From contig OX439045.1 in assembly GCA_949317995.1 (NCBI GenBank), positions 10,524,174 through 10,588,173 of the forward strand: 64,000 nucleotides of DNA. Reading direction: 5' to 3'. Positions 33,995 through 46,270 of this stretch are shown here, one piece after another. This DNA is from Acholoe squamosa. Its lineage: Eukaryota > Annelida > Polychaeta > Phyllodocida > Polynoidae. Each line of letters starts with the position of its first letter. Positions within the stretch are counted from its first letter, which is position 1. Below the pieces are notes generated by a model. That model was given only the letters and a program-made list of their open reading frames with translations, was not told the DNA's origin and searched no databases. The position numbers and the translations under genes are program-made.

Positions 33995-35110
33995 TTGAAC
34001 TGTCAGCATTTAGTCATGCCTGCAAGTTGTTAGTATTGTGTAGTGCTGCTTCAAGCCTTTAAGCTGACAGCACTGCTAAACAGATGTTGACTGCAACACT
34101 GCTTCATGCCTGTACATTGTTAGCATTGCTAAATGCCAGCTATTTATCAGCACTTCACATAGCCTGCAAAATGGTAGCAGGACCTTTAGGCTTGCTATAT
34201 ATTACATTTTCCATCTCAACTTAAGTCGCTACGTTATAGAGATGGACTTTCCATGACTAAAAAGACATGGTAAATTCCCCAACTATCAATATATATTCAC
34301 CAGTGAAATGAACATTGATACTTCCAGAATGAAGGAAAAACTGATGAAATTTAATGATATGCTCTGCTGCTGGCAGGTTCACTCTAGTGGGTTGGGTTAG
34401 CTAATTTATAAGAGATATCCTAGGTGACATTCATGTTAGTTTTGCATTAGGTGATAGTCCAGAGTTTTATAAATGGCTTAAGCAACCTGAAACTTAATTA
34501 ACATCAACTGGCTAGTTTTATTTATAAATTATCTCAACCAAGTGTTTTTGATGAGGAAATTGTTTGGCGGAAGTAGTTAATTAGATTTGCAGCACCCATC
34601 ATTGTAACTAGTGATGAACTGAACTTTTGAGAATAAAATGCTATTTAAAAAGCAGAGTACTGAAATCTAAATTTTACAAGTTTCTACTTCATGGTAGATA
34701 CATCTCACATATTTATTTTCACCAGTTTCCCATACGCATTGTCTTCTCAAGCTGAAAGGAGCCTAGAATATTAATAATGCATTTTTCTGATAGATAATGA
34801 CAGTGCTGTAACTTCCATATCTATTTGTTGAACCTAAGAAGAAAAAGGCCGAATCTTCTTTGAAAAGCCACATTTCCTTGCTGCATTAATTGGTCTATAG
34901 TGTACTTGTATCACCTACGCAAGCAATTATTACGATCACACCTACACCAGTTAGCTGCAATGTAAGTACCACTATTATACTAAGTTGTATTTGCCTCCCT
35001 TGACCTGTACCGCTACCTGCTCTATCACCAAGGACTTCAGCAGTATCAACACCTACATGGGAGCACCTTATTGATAGGGGTGACGACAGGTCAGAGATAG
35101 GGAACAGTTT
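33990..35110. repeat. Duplicated block J, copy 1
   Basis: 33,990-34,200 has a diverged CTG/CAGCACT-rich text like the minisatellite at 44.6-45.2 kb. 34,200-34,340 matches 45,290-45,430, 34,370-34,600 matches 46,030-46,250, and 34,900-35,110 matches 47,760-48,010 (ACACCTACAC..GTTAG, GACCTGTACC.CTACCT, GTTAGAGATAGGGAACAG). Order is kept in both. Confidence 0.6.
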
Positions 35111-36613
35111 TTCTCACTTGTAACTAGCCCTAGTTGTTTTGCTTTATTTACTCTTTTGCTGTAAGAAATAGAGAAAAACAATACATCAACTCAAAGGGAA
35201 TATGGAAATAGAGACATTATAATCATTACACTATATATTAAAATGGTTAATTAGGTCGCTGGTTATAAACTACAGATTGTTGACTGCTTCAGCCCACAGT
35301 ACCCTTGGGGTACCAGATGAAGCAAAATTTTTAGGCTGTGAAGCAGTTAGGACAATGCCAGCCAACTCGGCGCGCTTGATACAGAGTTCAACAAAAATAT
35401 TTTCAGAATCATGCAGTATTTGGGCTTCTTAAATTATTCCAATGTTTCATATTGAGGTTTTCTATAACTGATATCTTTTAAAAATGATCTATAGTCTCAA
35501 AAATCGTCAGTCATCTTGGATCTCGACTGAAGGAGATCGGCCCCTTCACCAGTGTTTTTCTGAGAGGAAACTGCCATCCGAAATGAGATCTGGATTGTAC
35601 CCTATGAGACCTTTCATTTGATATCTCATATGTTTAGATGTGACGAGTACTTCCAGAGATACCAGTGATGCAAGTGCAAATCTAGTTTGCCTATAAAGTT
35701 ATATTTACCCAAATTTCCTTTCCCAGGTCAAAGTTCTGGCGTATTTTACAGTAAATTCAGAATTTCTGTGTATCTTCAGAATTTCCATTGCACTCTGTCC
35801 CACGGGAGTGGTCATTTTTTTAACAACATGGGGGGGGGCTAGTGGGTTTGCACCTGGAGGCGCGAAAAAATTCTTGTTCATTATAAGAACAGGAGTTAAA
35901 AAGAAGACATCATGTCAGAGAGGAAAACATTTGCTAAACTGTATCATTGTGGAGGGGAGTTTTAGTCTAGAAGACACCCATTTACTATCAGCTAGTACTA
36001 CTGTGATTTAGGTCCTGCAGGAGTTGACACCATCTTGGTCATTATGCAGGTAATCTTGAACACAGGTGGAGGTGACATGTGATATTGTTAATCAATTAGG
36101 AACTACTTGTTTTAAAAAGAGGGGATACAATATGTTTTAGAAAAGGTACATGCAAAATATTTTACTATGGAGCATGCCCATGCAACATTTTGCATATATC
36201 CTTGCTAATAATTATGGTGGTGATAAAACCTTTATCTCTATTTCCTGTTCAGCCTGTATCAAGATCTCTTTGCATTGTTGTCAAATTCATCCTCTTATGC
36301 CATGGCTAATATCGACGACACTATAGATTAGTACTACTTACGCCGTATTCAATGGGGGGGGGTGGAATACGATCCTCGCATATTCCGCGAGGAGCTAACT
36401 AGTTTCGTATTTAGGTATGGTTATTAGAAGTTTTACGCAAAAAAAGAATGATTAAACTAGTTAAATAATATGTTATGATTTGTTTAAGGTATATCTATGT
36501 ATTAGCGCCATGTTAAAAAAGAAGATATTGTCCTGTGCAAGTAACATTTCTATCGAAACTAAAAGTAGCGGCTAGCTCCGTATCACGTGACCAATTTCGT
36601 CGAGCAAGGTGTC
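35111..36613. other. Spacer with GC-richer 3' part
   Basis: No gene is visible to about 36,300. A G9 run at 35,830 and TGGTCATTTTTTTAACAACATGG (partner at 46,719) mark a small repeat. From 36,330 there are short inverted repeats (CCTCGCATATTCCGCGAGG at about 36,374) and an E-box, leading to the exon candidate below. Confidence 0.35.
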
Positions 36614-36659
36614 ATGGCGGATGAAAACAAATCGGGACGACTCGACACGTTGAAAAACA
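36584..36659 (+). other. Weak candidate promoter and first exon
   Basis: CACGTGAC (E-box, 36,584-36,591) lies 25 bp before GTCATGGCGG, a strong animal start context, at 36,614. The frame MADENKSGRLDTLKN then meets a donor-like ACA|GTAAAT at 36,660. ATGGCGG start regions with E-boxes are typical of housekeeping promoters. The following intron would contain the hairpin at 36,723. No downstream exons are recognised, so this is a hint only. Confidence 0.2.
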
Positions 36660-36722
36660 GTAAATATGTTTGTGTTTCTTGATTTTAAAGCAAATTCATC
36701 CTGTAGGGCCATGGCATAAATG

Positions 36723-36872
36723 CAAATGTCCACTCCAATGATTAATTTTACAGCGTATTCACCTCAGTGGGGCTGCCAGCATTCAACTCAGCCGTATAAC
36801 GGCTTCGTTGAATACTGGCAGCCCCACCTTGGTGAATACGCTGTAAAATTATTCACTGGTCGTGGACATTTG
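36723..36872. repeat. 150-bp near-perfect hairpin
   Basis: Arms of about 70 nt begin CAAATGTCCACTCCAATGAT and end with its near inverse, GTGGACATTTG; the inner GTGGGGCTGCCAG and CTGGCAGCCCCAC pair exactly around CCGTATAACGG. It resembles the R1 hairpins in architecture but shares little arm sequence with them. Confidence 0.85.
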
Positions 36873-36907
36873 CTTATTTCCTCCTATAAAGAGTTCCCCA
36901 GCAAAAG

Positions 36908-36910
<3 letters not shown>

Positions 36911-36953
<43 letters not shown>

Positions 36954-36970
36954 TTATATTTATATATATA

Positions 36971-37020
<50 letters not shown>
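36911..37020. repeat. (AT)n microsatellite with TTTAT interruptions
   Basis: About 110 bp of AT interrupted by TTTATTTA-type units near 36,950 and 36,975. Adjacent to the hairpin. Confidence 0.95.
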
Positions 37021-37022
<2 letters not shown>

Positions 37023-37410
37023 CGCTTTACTGCTAGTATCAGGAACTCCCTTCCCCTCTAGTAGATGGGGTGCAGCAGAGTAGTGACTGCTTTGACTTAG
37101 TCAATATCTATGTGGGTGGAGCAGAAGATGGCATGGGGATTATGAGGAGGATTGATGTAGTCCAGTAGATAGGGAATGGTTGTCTCAGGTGGGACTACTC
37201 TCAAGAGATTGCCCATTTCTCAGATGGAGCTGATATCACCCAACATGTACATGCCATTCAAGCACTGATGATGTGTCTTGGATCAAACAGTTGCCTTAGT
37301 AAAAGAAGGATATCGGTCACATATGCTCACACCACTGAAGCTATCGGCCACACATGCTCACACCATTGAAGCACTGATGTTGTGCCCTGGACCAAACAAT
37401 CTATTTTGGA
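37021..37410. repeat. Duplicated block C, copy 1
   Basis: Matches 43,060-43,360 closely: GACTGCTTTGACTTAGTC.AT, GGATTGATGTAGT.CAGTAGATA, TCTCAGGTGGGACT, GAGATTGCCCATT and CATTCAAGCACTGATG. A second, partial CATTGAAGCACTGATGTTGTG follows at 37,360. Reading frames differ between copies, so it is not called coding. Confidence 0.7.
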
Positions 37411-37819
37411 TTTGGATGTTTCCACAGCTACCAAAGACCCTTGTTTACAGATGACTTTGCCAATAGACTCTAGGCCAAGACTTGAGTATCATCTGGCAAA
37501 GTGATTTGGGTTCCTAAAATATGAGGTGATCTTTAAAGCACTTTAGGTGTTATTTGCAAGATCGGTATAAGATGATATCTGTGTCTGTGTCTCTTTTGAC
37601 ATGTTATCTTCCATTTTAGTATACAGGCAAAAGAGGGGGGCTAATTTTTTTAGGTGGTTGAAATTTGGCAATATGGCCAAATCTGAGCTAAAAAAGGTGC
37701 TCTTTAAGAATTTCAATGTTGCGAAATTTTCAATTCACCCATACGGGGTGTAACCAGGCACGAGCCCCTACACAAGCAAGACACAATGTTTTCAGTTGTT
37801 TAAACATTTGATATCTACC
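37411..37819. other. Spacer, no gene seen
   Basis: No supported feature. GGGGGGCTAATTTTTTTAGGTGG at 37,634 echoes the small repeat at 35,810 and 46,719. Confidence 0.35.
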
Positions 37820-38640
37820 AATTTGCTAGATTGGATATTTTTGTGTTCACTAGGTTAAGCTGTGATCAAATTTTGTAGAAGGCTGGGTCCTGTCAATAGA
37901 CTTACCCTAGCTCTAAGCCTATCTGGATATGATTCAAATGGTGGATAGCCCCTATTGCAGTGCCCTTTCAACCTTAACTGCAGCATTGTTTTTAAAATCT
38001 AACTTTACTCTCAAGATTCAAACTTTAGATGATTTATAATCCTCTTCAGCATACTTTATTAGTCACTGAGTGAGTCCTCATCTATGGATGGTCGTCTTTG
38101 TATAGTGCTGCTTAAACCCTAATTGCATTCAAACTATTTTCTCTGATGTAGAATGATATTGATGCCTGTATCTAAATAAAACTGGTTTACTTGAAGTGAT
38201 TCTGCAATGTGCTGATTTTGCAAAATGTTTTTAAGTCAAATATAACAGAATTATTCAGTGTTTGCCTTCAGATTCTGGCATCCACAGTGTGCCATATATA
38301 TTAGGAGTTCACACCATTGCTTCATGATCCAATCAAAAGGCAATAGCTGCACAGCACAAAAGACTTAATTTCAGTGCTTGTATTGAAGATAGATCGCCCT
38401 GCTAGCTGCCAGCTAATCTGATTCTTCCACTTGACTAACCCTATCCAGCCATGCCCTCTCAGTGACAGGGGCCTCACCAAAGGGACTTCAGAGGGAGATA
38501 GTGTAGGGAGTGTGTGGTTTGGTTGCCACCCTAGGGTAAGGATGGATGATATAAGGATGGTGGTACAGGGGATTTGAGCTGTCATCACTGTCATATCTCT
38601 CTAATTACACATGGTATACCGTCAAAGTCAAAATTACTAT
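37820..38640. repeat. Duplicated block A, copy 3
   Basis: Close to 4,560-5,340 throughout: AGGCTGG.TCCTGTC, GTGGATAGCCCC, CAAGATTCAAACTTTAGATGAT, CACTGAGTGAGTCCTCATCTATGGA and TAATCTGATTCTTCCACTTGACTAAC. This and copy 1 are the best-matched pair of block A. Confidence 0.7.
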
Positions 38641-39399
38641 AAGCTTCTTTGGGGAATGCAAAAATGGAATAGATGGACAGGGTTTGTGGGAAGAGGTTGG
38701 CTCTGTGAATGGAGAGAAGGACAGCCTATAGAATAATATTACCAGAAATGTGAACTAGCTTCAGAGGATGATTGTCCTATGGATCTGTTTACTTAATGAT
38801 ATAAGGAACATCTTCTAAAATGATATTAACATAGCTCTCCTTTCTTTGTGGACCATTGCTCTTGAATCCTTCTGCATTAACCTATAGCAACACCAGTTGG
38901 TGCCCTATTTTGAATTTGGCTGGACTTCTTCACATTTGCAGGACACACTTGTAGAAACTAAAGAATTTGAGGGTGACCACCTCATACTCACTTATGTGCA
39001 TGCCACAAGACCCAAATCCAGTGCAACCTGGTTGATGTTCATGTTAAACAGCATGTTTTTGAATTAGCTGCAATTTTTAGCATACCCTATACAAAGGGAT
39101 CCTTTCACTGTATGCCTTACAGTCTTCTCTGAGATTCAATCACTTTTATAGATGTACACATGATAAATAACTTCTGAATTACTTCATAGAATTTGATTAA
39201 TGTACTGTTTGTATTTAGTGCAAGGTACGATTAGAAATTCTTATTTGAGAATTATGTATACTTTTATATTGACAGCTATTAAGAGATGATTGTGATCTGG
39301 GAAAGATTTTTTAAGGCTCATTTCTAGTATCACTTATATGCGAAACTGTTTTTCTACCGATCTGACTGATACGATGTTGCAAATGGTTCATGAAAAATT
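38641..39399. other. Spacer, duplicated background
   Basis: Only scattered similarity to 9,240-10,550. No gene. Confidence 0.3.
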
Positions 39400-40597
39400 A
39401 ATTTTAGGAATTTGTGGCACTAAGAGACTATGGTAAGATGTGTCTTTACCCTGGAGACATTGTATTGTAAGGTATCAATATCTAAAGTTAATGCTTCTTG
39501 TAAGTATGTATTTTTAGCAGTTGCAAACTTATGAAGACAGCTTGAATTAGTAAAGTTAAGCATATGAAGTAAGAGACAGACTTTAACATAAAAAGCTCCA
39601 TTAAAATAAGACTTTGGCAGCTTCCTATGGGTAGACAAGCGTGATATGAAGGCTTTATTCAAAAACAAGCTTTAATAATACTTCTCCTAGAACTCACCAC
39701 AACTAGAAATTAAAAAAAGGGAAGCAGCTAATAGCATTGTCAGAAAAGACCAAACTTGAAACGACAGAGTGAGAGATGAGTGCTTGTGGAACAATGCTGA
39801 AGTGGGATTCTTATTTGAAGGGGTTCAATATGATAATGGGGACCCATGCATGGAATAGAAATTACTGCTTGATGTAAAAGAGAAATATAATGGCATGACA
39901 TGATGTAAATATACTTATAAACTACGCTTAATCAATATCTAGGAGTAATCCAACATTGCAAGATGAGAACTATCCTATAGCTGTAACCGTTATATGAATA
40001 GCAGCACCTGCAGCACCAGCCCCTGGCTTGGAACACCCATATCTGGCTTGAAATAATTAAAAGGGATTATCAATAGTGTTTAGAAGTATTTTACAGCAAG
40101 ATGTTCCAAAATGTAGTTTCCTATACCAGCTTATATTTCTTTGACATTCTTATCAACAAAAGTCCATTTGAATGAATCTTCATTTGATGTCTAAGGTGGT
40201 GTCACATATTATATTGATGCCCGCTGCTCGCTAATCTCAAAGCATAAGCAAACAACATTGTAATTCACAATTAAATACTCTCTACTAAAAGCTGCTTGGA
40301 CACTAGAAATGTCTAGGTTGCCTTTCTGCCTTCATTATTTCTTTTCATATTGCACTTATTGTATTAAAACGATCTCATCTGACCATTAAAATAATATTTC
40401 GTCATCTTTTTTTATTACAAAGGTTATGCCACAGACAGCTCCAAGAGAGATGATATGGAGTATCAGATGCTCACCTCTGATTTATTGCACGATCGTCTCA
40501 TTAGGACGATTTTCCAGGCACACGCAAGGGATCACAATTATTCCTGGTTCACCTCACGGTGCATTGTGTGCTGCTGTGTGCTAATTATGCCTTGTTA
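39400..40597. repeat. Duplicated blocks B/D, third copy
   Basis: 40,130-40,340 follows 11,560-11,740 and 29,550-29,700 (TCATTTGATGTCTAAG, AGCAAACAACATTGTAAT, AAAGCTGCTTGGACACTAGAAATG). Earlier parts follow 10,560-10,740 weakly. More diverged than the first two copies. Confidence 0.45.
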
Positions 40598-41107
40598 CTA
40601 AATTCGGTTTACATTAATGTAACCACAAGTATAAGTAGTGACCAGTGCACGAGATAAATGGTTAATACTAATTAGGCCAACATTGCTTACCAAGTGCCTA
40701 TAACACCTTTTATTTTCAACAGCATGGCGGAACCATTCTTTTGTTGGCAACTTTTGAATGTGATGGTCTATTTGGTCCCATAGTGTTACCCCTCTATAAT
40801 AGGGGCATTTCTGATTAAAAGCTGTTTTCGCGCGTCGTTTTAAAAAGTGTAGCATAACATGAGCTTCCTCTAACACCTCACCACATTGTGCTGTCTTCCA
40901 CATTATGAATAATAGATGTAATTTTCTGCGCCGATCTAGTTTGTCAATTTTATACTCTCTATGTAGATCATCTATTTTAATCTCTCTAATTCGTACTTTG
41001 AGACAAACCTGCAATGCATGGTTCTGAAGCCGTTGAAGTTTTGTTAAGTCACCTTGGTGAGCACTACCGGTGTAAAAGGAACAGTATTCAAAACTTGGAC
41101 AAATCAT
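40598..41107 (-). pseudogene. LINE C-terminal fragment (jockey/CR1-like)
   Basis: A 169-codon minus-strand frame equals the C-terminal part of a non-LTR reverse transcriptase ORF: FEYCSFYTG..H.GDL.KLQRLQNHALQVCLKVR, then a DKLDRRRKLHLLFIMWK segment and CPYYRGVTLWDQI. This corresponds to the part of the 20.3-kb LINE around QNRALRI and DRRDKHLLIY, but the two are different copies or families. The catalytic domain is missing, as in a 5'-truncated insertion. The frame itself is intact, so it is younger or luckier than the 20.3-kb copy. Confidence 0.8.
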
Positions 41108-41279
41108 GAACTATTACTTTCAAACTTGTTCAGATCTCAGCTTAAATCCCACCTCCATTCCCGTCATCCTATCAGTCCTCATTCCATCACAATTTTGGAC
41201 TGAATGGCGACGAATTGCAATTCTGTCCAAATTCATGACACAGTCCTGACTGACGGAAAAGAGTGATGACAATGGAAGT

Positions 41280-42270
41280 GCCTTTTAATATCAGTCAACA
41301 TTTAACATCTAATCTGAATTCATACTTCATTGTGCTATTTCCAGATTCCTGGTATGCAACCAGTGGCAGATGACATCATAATAGTTCATTAAAAACTTTG
41401 CTGAAAGCTAATTTCACACCAGAAATGACAGCCTGCTTGTCTGCCATCATTATTCTATACCGCGAGGCCCCTCTTTCGAAAGCCTTGAATGTTACTCGAT
41501 TAACTTTACATCATTACATCAAAGCTTCAATCTGAGGTCTTGGCTAAGCCAAGTGAGATAACCCCCTGTCAGACCTAATATGAGTGAACCTAATTTGTAT
41601 TTATTTCATGTTATCTCAGTCAGTCAAAAGTCATCGAAGATAAAATAAAAAGATGATAACATATCTGTTTAGGAACATTTGACTAGATTCATTTTTACAG
41701 GCTGTGAGATACAGGGAAGGGTTACCTCACGGGGTTTGTGAGAAATAGAGCTCCCATGTTAAGTCTATGGGATGTCTGTATTCCACTGCTCCCAACATGA
41801 AATAAGTTTAGAGTGGTGATAAGCCTAAAAATTGGGTCATTCTGGTTAGTTTGAGTGGTTGTAGAATGACACAGCTTAGTGAAGGCCTATTCTTCATGGG
41901 GAACTGCCGTACGACTTGAGAAAGTCCAGCCATACCAACTTAGGAAATGCCCTCCATATCTAACCATGGGTAAAAAAGAGAATAAATACATTGAGGGTTC
42001 CGATGGGTGCATTCTGCAAATTCTAGGTGTACTGATTGATACATGAGACCTGCCCGAAAATCATCTTCCATGTCTGCCTTCCATCCAGCTGGCTGAACTA
42101 AAGTGGCTGCTGGTGAGTGGCTGAATAGTTAATTTAGTATAATATGATAGCCAAGCTACTCCTGTGTTACTAAGAATAATCTGAAATGCAATTAACATCT
42201 GATACTCTTTTCAAAGTGGAAATTACTTCACCAGAAGTGCCTCTGCGTCCCTGTGGACCCCATTACTAAG
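41280..42270. repeat. Duplicated blocks D-F, fourth copy
   Basis: 41,300-41,500 again matches the 11.6-kb and 29.6-kb segments (TTAAAAACT.T.CTGAAAGCTA, ATGACAGCCTGCTTGTCTGCC). 41,860-42,000 matches 12,930-13,060, and 42,010-42,260 matches 14,220-14,420. The repeated D segment at 40.2 and 41.35 kb implies a local extra duplication. Confidence 0.55.
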
Positions 42271-42759
42271 CCACTTAGGTACAGCCACTACAGAAGTCCT
42301 AATGCTTAAAGTGGCATTGTCTGATGGTTGGGGCCAAAAAATCAATCTTCTCAAAAATGAATGTTCACATAAATCATACCTCCGATGCTATCTACTTTAT
42401 TTGCTTTCCTTCCCCATGATTAAGCTCATATTTGTAGGAATTGTCAGATTCATACCCAACTTTCTACTTATGTAGTGTACACCAAAAGTCCATCCATTTC
42501 AAATACAATGTAAATTTAAATGCCTATGGCATGGCCCATGGTACCCCCCTGTCTAAGCTTGAATGAGCTATAAAAAAGATAACAATGAATTGTCCACAAA
42601 CACCTAAATATGGTGTTATTACACTGTAAGGAACAAATACGAACAGAATTTGAAAAATGAAAAAAAGATCGGACTGTGTCACTTTAAGGAAAGGGAAACA
42701 TTGTGCCCTAGGCGCCTAAGCCAGTGGGTGTGTCATATTATCAGTTAGTTATTTCCTCA
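42271..42759. other. Spacer, no gene seen
   Basis: No supported feature. Confidence 0.35.
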
Positions 42760-43060
42760 ATCATAAGCTGGGCCCTAAACATAAGCCTGCCTCATTTATA
42801 AGCAGGATCAAAAGTACCACTGGACATAATATAAGCTGCGCCCTGAATATAAGCCTGGTCATAACAGTTTTATAAAGCTTAAGTCCTATTCTTTAAACTC
42901 ATTACACAATCAAGATAGATAGAGTTGACACTTAACTACTCAAAGTTGGAGAAGTATGTAGAAATAGTGAATACATATTGGAACTTTTGATAGGATTCTA
43001 GAGTACAAAAATTATAAGGCTGCCTCAAATATAAGCCTGCCACGCTTATAAGCCGGTTCA
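42760..43060. repeat. ATAAGCCTG motif cluster
   Basis: Words of the form ATAAGC(C)TG followed by CC or CG recur at about 42,765, 42,780, 42,833, 42,850, 43,032 and 43,048, in two groups about 150 bp apart. Such ATATAAGCCTGCC strings are typical of subterminal repeats of some DNA transposons. Clear terminal repeats were not found. Confidence 0.5.
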
Positions 43061-43360
43061 ATATCCCACCGGTATTCCTGTCATCTGGACCTCCCTTCCT
43101 CTGTGGTAGAGGTGGTGCAACAGGAGTAGCAACTGCTTTGACTTAGTCCATGTTGATGTGGGTGGGCAGAGGATGGGATGGGGATTCTGGGGAGGATTGA
43201 TGTAGTTCAGTAGATAAGAGATGATTGTCTCAGGTGGGACTTCTCTCAGGAGATTGCCCATTCTCAGATGGAGCTGATATCGCCCAACATGTACATGCCA
43301 TTCAAGCACTGATGTTGTGTCTTGGATCAAACAGTTGCCTTAGTAAAAGAAGGATATTAA
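43061..43360. repeat. Duplicated block C, copy 2
   Basis: Partner of 37,030-37,310, about nine bases in ten alike by eye. Both strands show an open frame here (43,058-43,330 minus; 43,225-43,437 plus), but in copy 1 both are broken. Confidence 0.7.
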
Positions 43361-43850
43361 CATTTAGCCTAAATGAGTTTTTTTTTGTTTTGCCATCTAT
43401 TGACACTACTATTAATGTACTGAAGCTCTGTCCATGAAATCCACCTGGTGCTTTGGTAAGTGGACCTCCTCCCTCTTGGTCCTCTCAAACCCCTGCCTTG
43501 ATGAATAATGACCACTCCCTAAGAGAGTAACCGAGGTTTTAACAAACCTAAATTTGAAATCGGATGAGCAATAAGGAAATGTCATACAGTTCTGAGTGAG
43601 AAAAAGAGATCGAGTGTGCACTCTCCTGAGCCTCCAAATCCTTTTCATCATCGCCTGCCACTTGCTGTGAAAATAATTTCATTAAGGAAATACATGTACC
43701 TCCTGGCTATTATTCTATACATGGAACTCCCTCCCACTGTTTCCCATTATCATGTAATCCAAGTGGCTGTAGGGCACAAATACATCAGCTGTCACAAATT
43801 GCTGTTCTGTTGATGAATTGTCCTGAAGAAAACGATACCCGCAGACACTT
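43361..43850. other. Spacer, no gene seen
   Basis: Short frames on both strands with no recognisable features. Confidence 0.35.
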
Positions 43851-44193
43851 CAGGAGGGTGTTGCTCCTATAGTAATAGGAAGAGCTGGCTAAAAATTCCC
43901 TTGTTTCCAGTCCTTTCTTTTCATGTAGCTATAACTTGTCCCTTTTGTTGCTCACAAGTGGTCATTCAAGTACGGTGCTAAAAAAGGGGGATTTGATTAG
44001 GTACCTAGTTGGGAGAGGTCAGTCAGCATAATATAGTATAGAGTGTGTGACATGAGTAGGTACCTGACAGTGCATCTCTCTCTGTTTTAAACAAGGCAGG
44101 TGACTATCAGACTTATGTGGTGAGTGCAAGTTGAATGCTGAAAAGAGGGTACCTACTGACAGCTCTTTTTACCATAGGAGAAATACGCTCCTG
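43851..44193. repeat. M1 MITE, inverted complete copy
   Basis: 343 bp, inverse of 354-712. It starts CAGGAGGGTGTTGCTCC at 43,851 and ends GAAATACGCTCCTG at 44,193; the second end is slightly degraded. The inner part carries the same GGTACCTA and TCACACACTCTAT motifs in inverse. Confidence 0.8.
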
Positions 44194-44569
44194 GAAAAAG
44201 CATATTAGTAGGGCAACCTACCCATGTTAGGATTAATACATCACATTTACAGGCTTTCTTATTCGTATTAACTATTAGATCCAATAAAAACTATTATTCT
44301 TAAACCACTTAGGTAAAAACTGTGCTTTTCTATACTCTTCTCATTCTTTTGGTTGACACCATTTCAAGTGAGAAGTTGCCTATCACAATGTGACCTAAAA
44401 TAGCTAAAATGTCATCTCGAAATATGATCAGTTTCAGTTACTTACATGTCTTAACTAATAGTTCTTTTTGTAAAAGTATCTGTTTTGATAACAAATAATT
44501 GAGTTGATACATTCTATTTGGGTGTGCAAGAAAATGATATCATGCCAAGATTGCCCTTGATAATTGCAA

Positions 44570-45237
44570 GGCAGCACAGCTTCATATGTGCGAAGTTTCA
44601 GCACTCCTCCATGGCTGGTCATTAGCAGCAATGTTTCATGGATGAAAGGTGTCAGCACTACTCCATGGCTGCTTATGTGAGCAGTATATCATGGATGCAA
44701 AGTGTCAACGCCTCCCATGGCCTTTAATCGGCAGCAAAACTCCATAGCTGCAAATTGACAGCACTACCCCATAGCTGCTAATTGGAAGCACTACATCATG
44801 GCTGCCAAGTGTCAGCACTACTTCATGGCTACTAATTCGGAACATTTGCATCATGGCTGCAAAGTGTCAGCACTTCTTCATGGCTGCTAATTGGGAGCAC
44901 TGCATCATGGCTGCAAAGTGTCAGCACTTCATTATGGCTGCTAATTGGGAGCACTGCATCATGGCTGCAAAGTGTCAGCACTTCTTCATGGCTGCTAATT
45001 GGGAGCACTGCATCATGGCTGCAAAGTGTCAGCACTTCTTCATGGCTGCTAATTGGGAGCACTGCATCATGGCTGCAAAGTGTCAGCACTTCTTCATGGC
45101 TGCTAATTGGGAGCACTGCATCATGGCTGCAAAGTGTCAGCACTACTTCATGGCTGCTAATTGGGAGCACTGCATCATGGCTGCAAAGTGTCAGCACTAC
45201 TTCATGGCTACTAATTGGGAACATTTGCATAATGTGT
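44570..45237. repeat. 54-bp minisatellite built of two 27-bp half-units
   Basis: From about 44,830 there are seven near-identical 54-bp units, each a pair of 27-bp halves (CATGGCTGCTAATTGGGAGC.. and CATGGCTGCAAAGTGTCAGC..). Older, more diverged units extend left to about 44,570. Because 54 is a multiple of three, frames stay open on both strands (plus 44,853-45,248, minus 44,832-45,230), each an 18-residue repeat. I do not call either as a gene: the diverged units and the counterpart at 33,990-34,200 do not keep a frame. Confidence 0.95.
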
Positions 45238-45289
45238 CAGTGTCTTAAGTGCATTAAAAAGATTCACCATGGTCTAAAAGATATTGCAT

Positions 45290-46270
45290 GGTAGATGTTC
45301 ACCAAAGATTACAAGCACACTTTCCTAAGTCTATTTGCTAACCTTATCGAGATGGGTTTTCCAAAACTATGATAAAGTACTAAATTCTACAATCATCAAT
45401 AATCTTTATCACTGAAATACCTGAAAATTGACTGCGAAACAGGCAGAACAAAGTAGGCATTTAAAGTAACGTGAAACTCTGCCCCTGGAGCCTTCACTGT
45501 ATTAGAGGTGCCCAGCTATCTGAATTATTGTAAGTGACAGATATGCTAATTTTTCATAAAATGATAGGCCATCTCCTCTAGAACTGCCGGAAGCAACATG
45601 AAATGTAATTAAAATCAAATATCCTGTTATAATTGTGAGTTATCTTAACTGAGCTTTTGTTCACAAGAAATTGCTCCGAGGTAGTCATTTTTTAGAATTG
45701 TTCTGGATGTTATTCTGACTTGTGATGTATTGTGATAAAAAATATTCTAATAAAAATGAAACTTCGAAAATAAAGTTTGAAAGTTGAAGTCAAGAAATAT
45801 TCAAGTATGCAATAAAATATCTTGATATTTTGTTCCTGATTCTGTTACCCTTAAACCCACCCACATCCTTTCTCTTGAGATTAACCTCGATGAAAAGTAT
45901 TTTCTTTCACTGAGGTTTCTCGGTGAAAATTATCATTTCTATCATCTCCAAGGATTTCTTCACAGGGATACTGTGATAGATAGCTGTGCAAATTTTCACA
46001 GATACAAAGACAGAGAACAAAGTGTGAACATATCACACTGCTGCTGGCAGGTTCACTGTAGTGGACTAAACTAATAAAGGCTACCATGAGTGACAGGTAT
46101 GTACAGGTTACAATATTCCTCTAGCACTGCCTCCTACTTGTACTTATAATTAACGTCAACTATCTTGTTCCAACTATTGTTAATTATCTCAGACAGGCAT
46201 TTTTGTTTAGGAATTGCTGGGAGGCAGTATTTGATTAGAATAGCAGCATCTGCCTTTCTGACTTGCAATG
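45290..46270. repeat. Duplicated block J, copy 2
   Basis: Counterpart of 34,200-34,600. It contains CTGCTGCTGGCAGGTTCACT.TAGTGG (46,030) as at 34,368, and TTAATTATCTCA as at 34,527. No gene. Confidence 0.55.

Noticed and set aside
44832-45248. Repeat protein of 18-residue units
   Set aside because: Any 54-bp array without stops gives this on both strands; older units and the counterpart array do not keep a frame.
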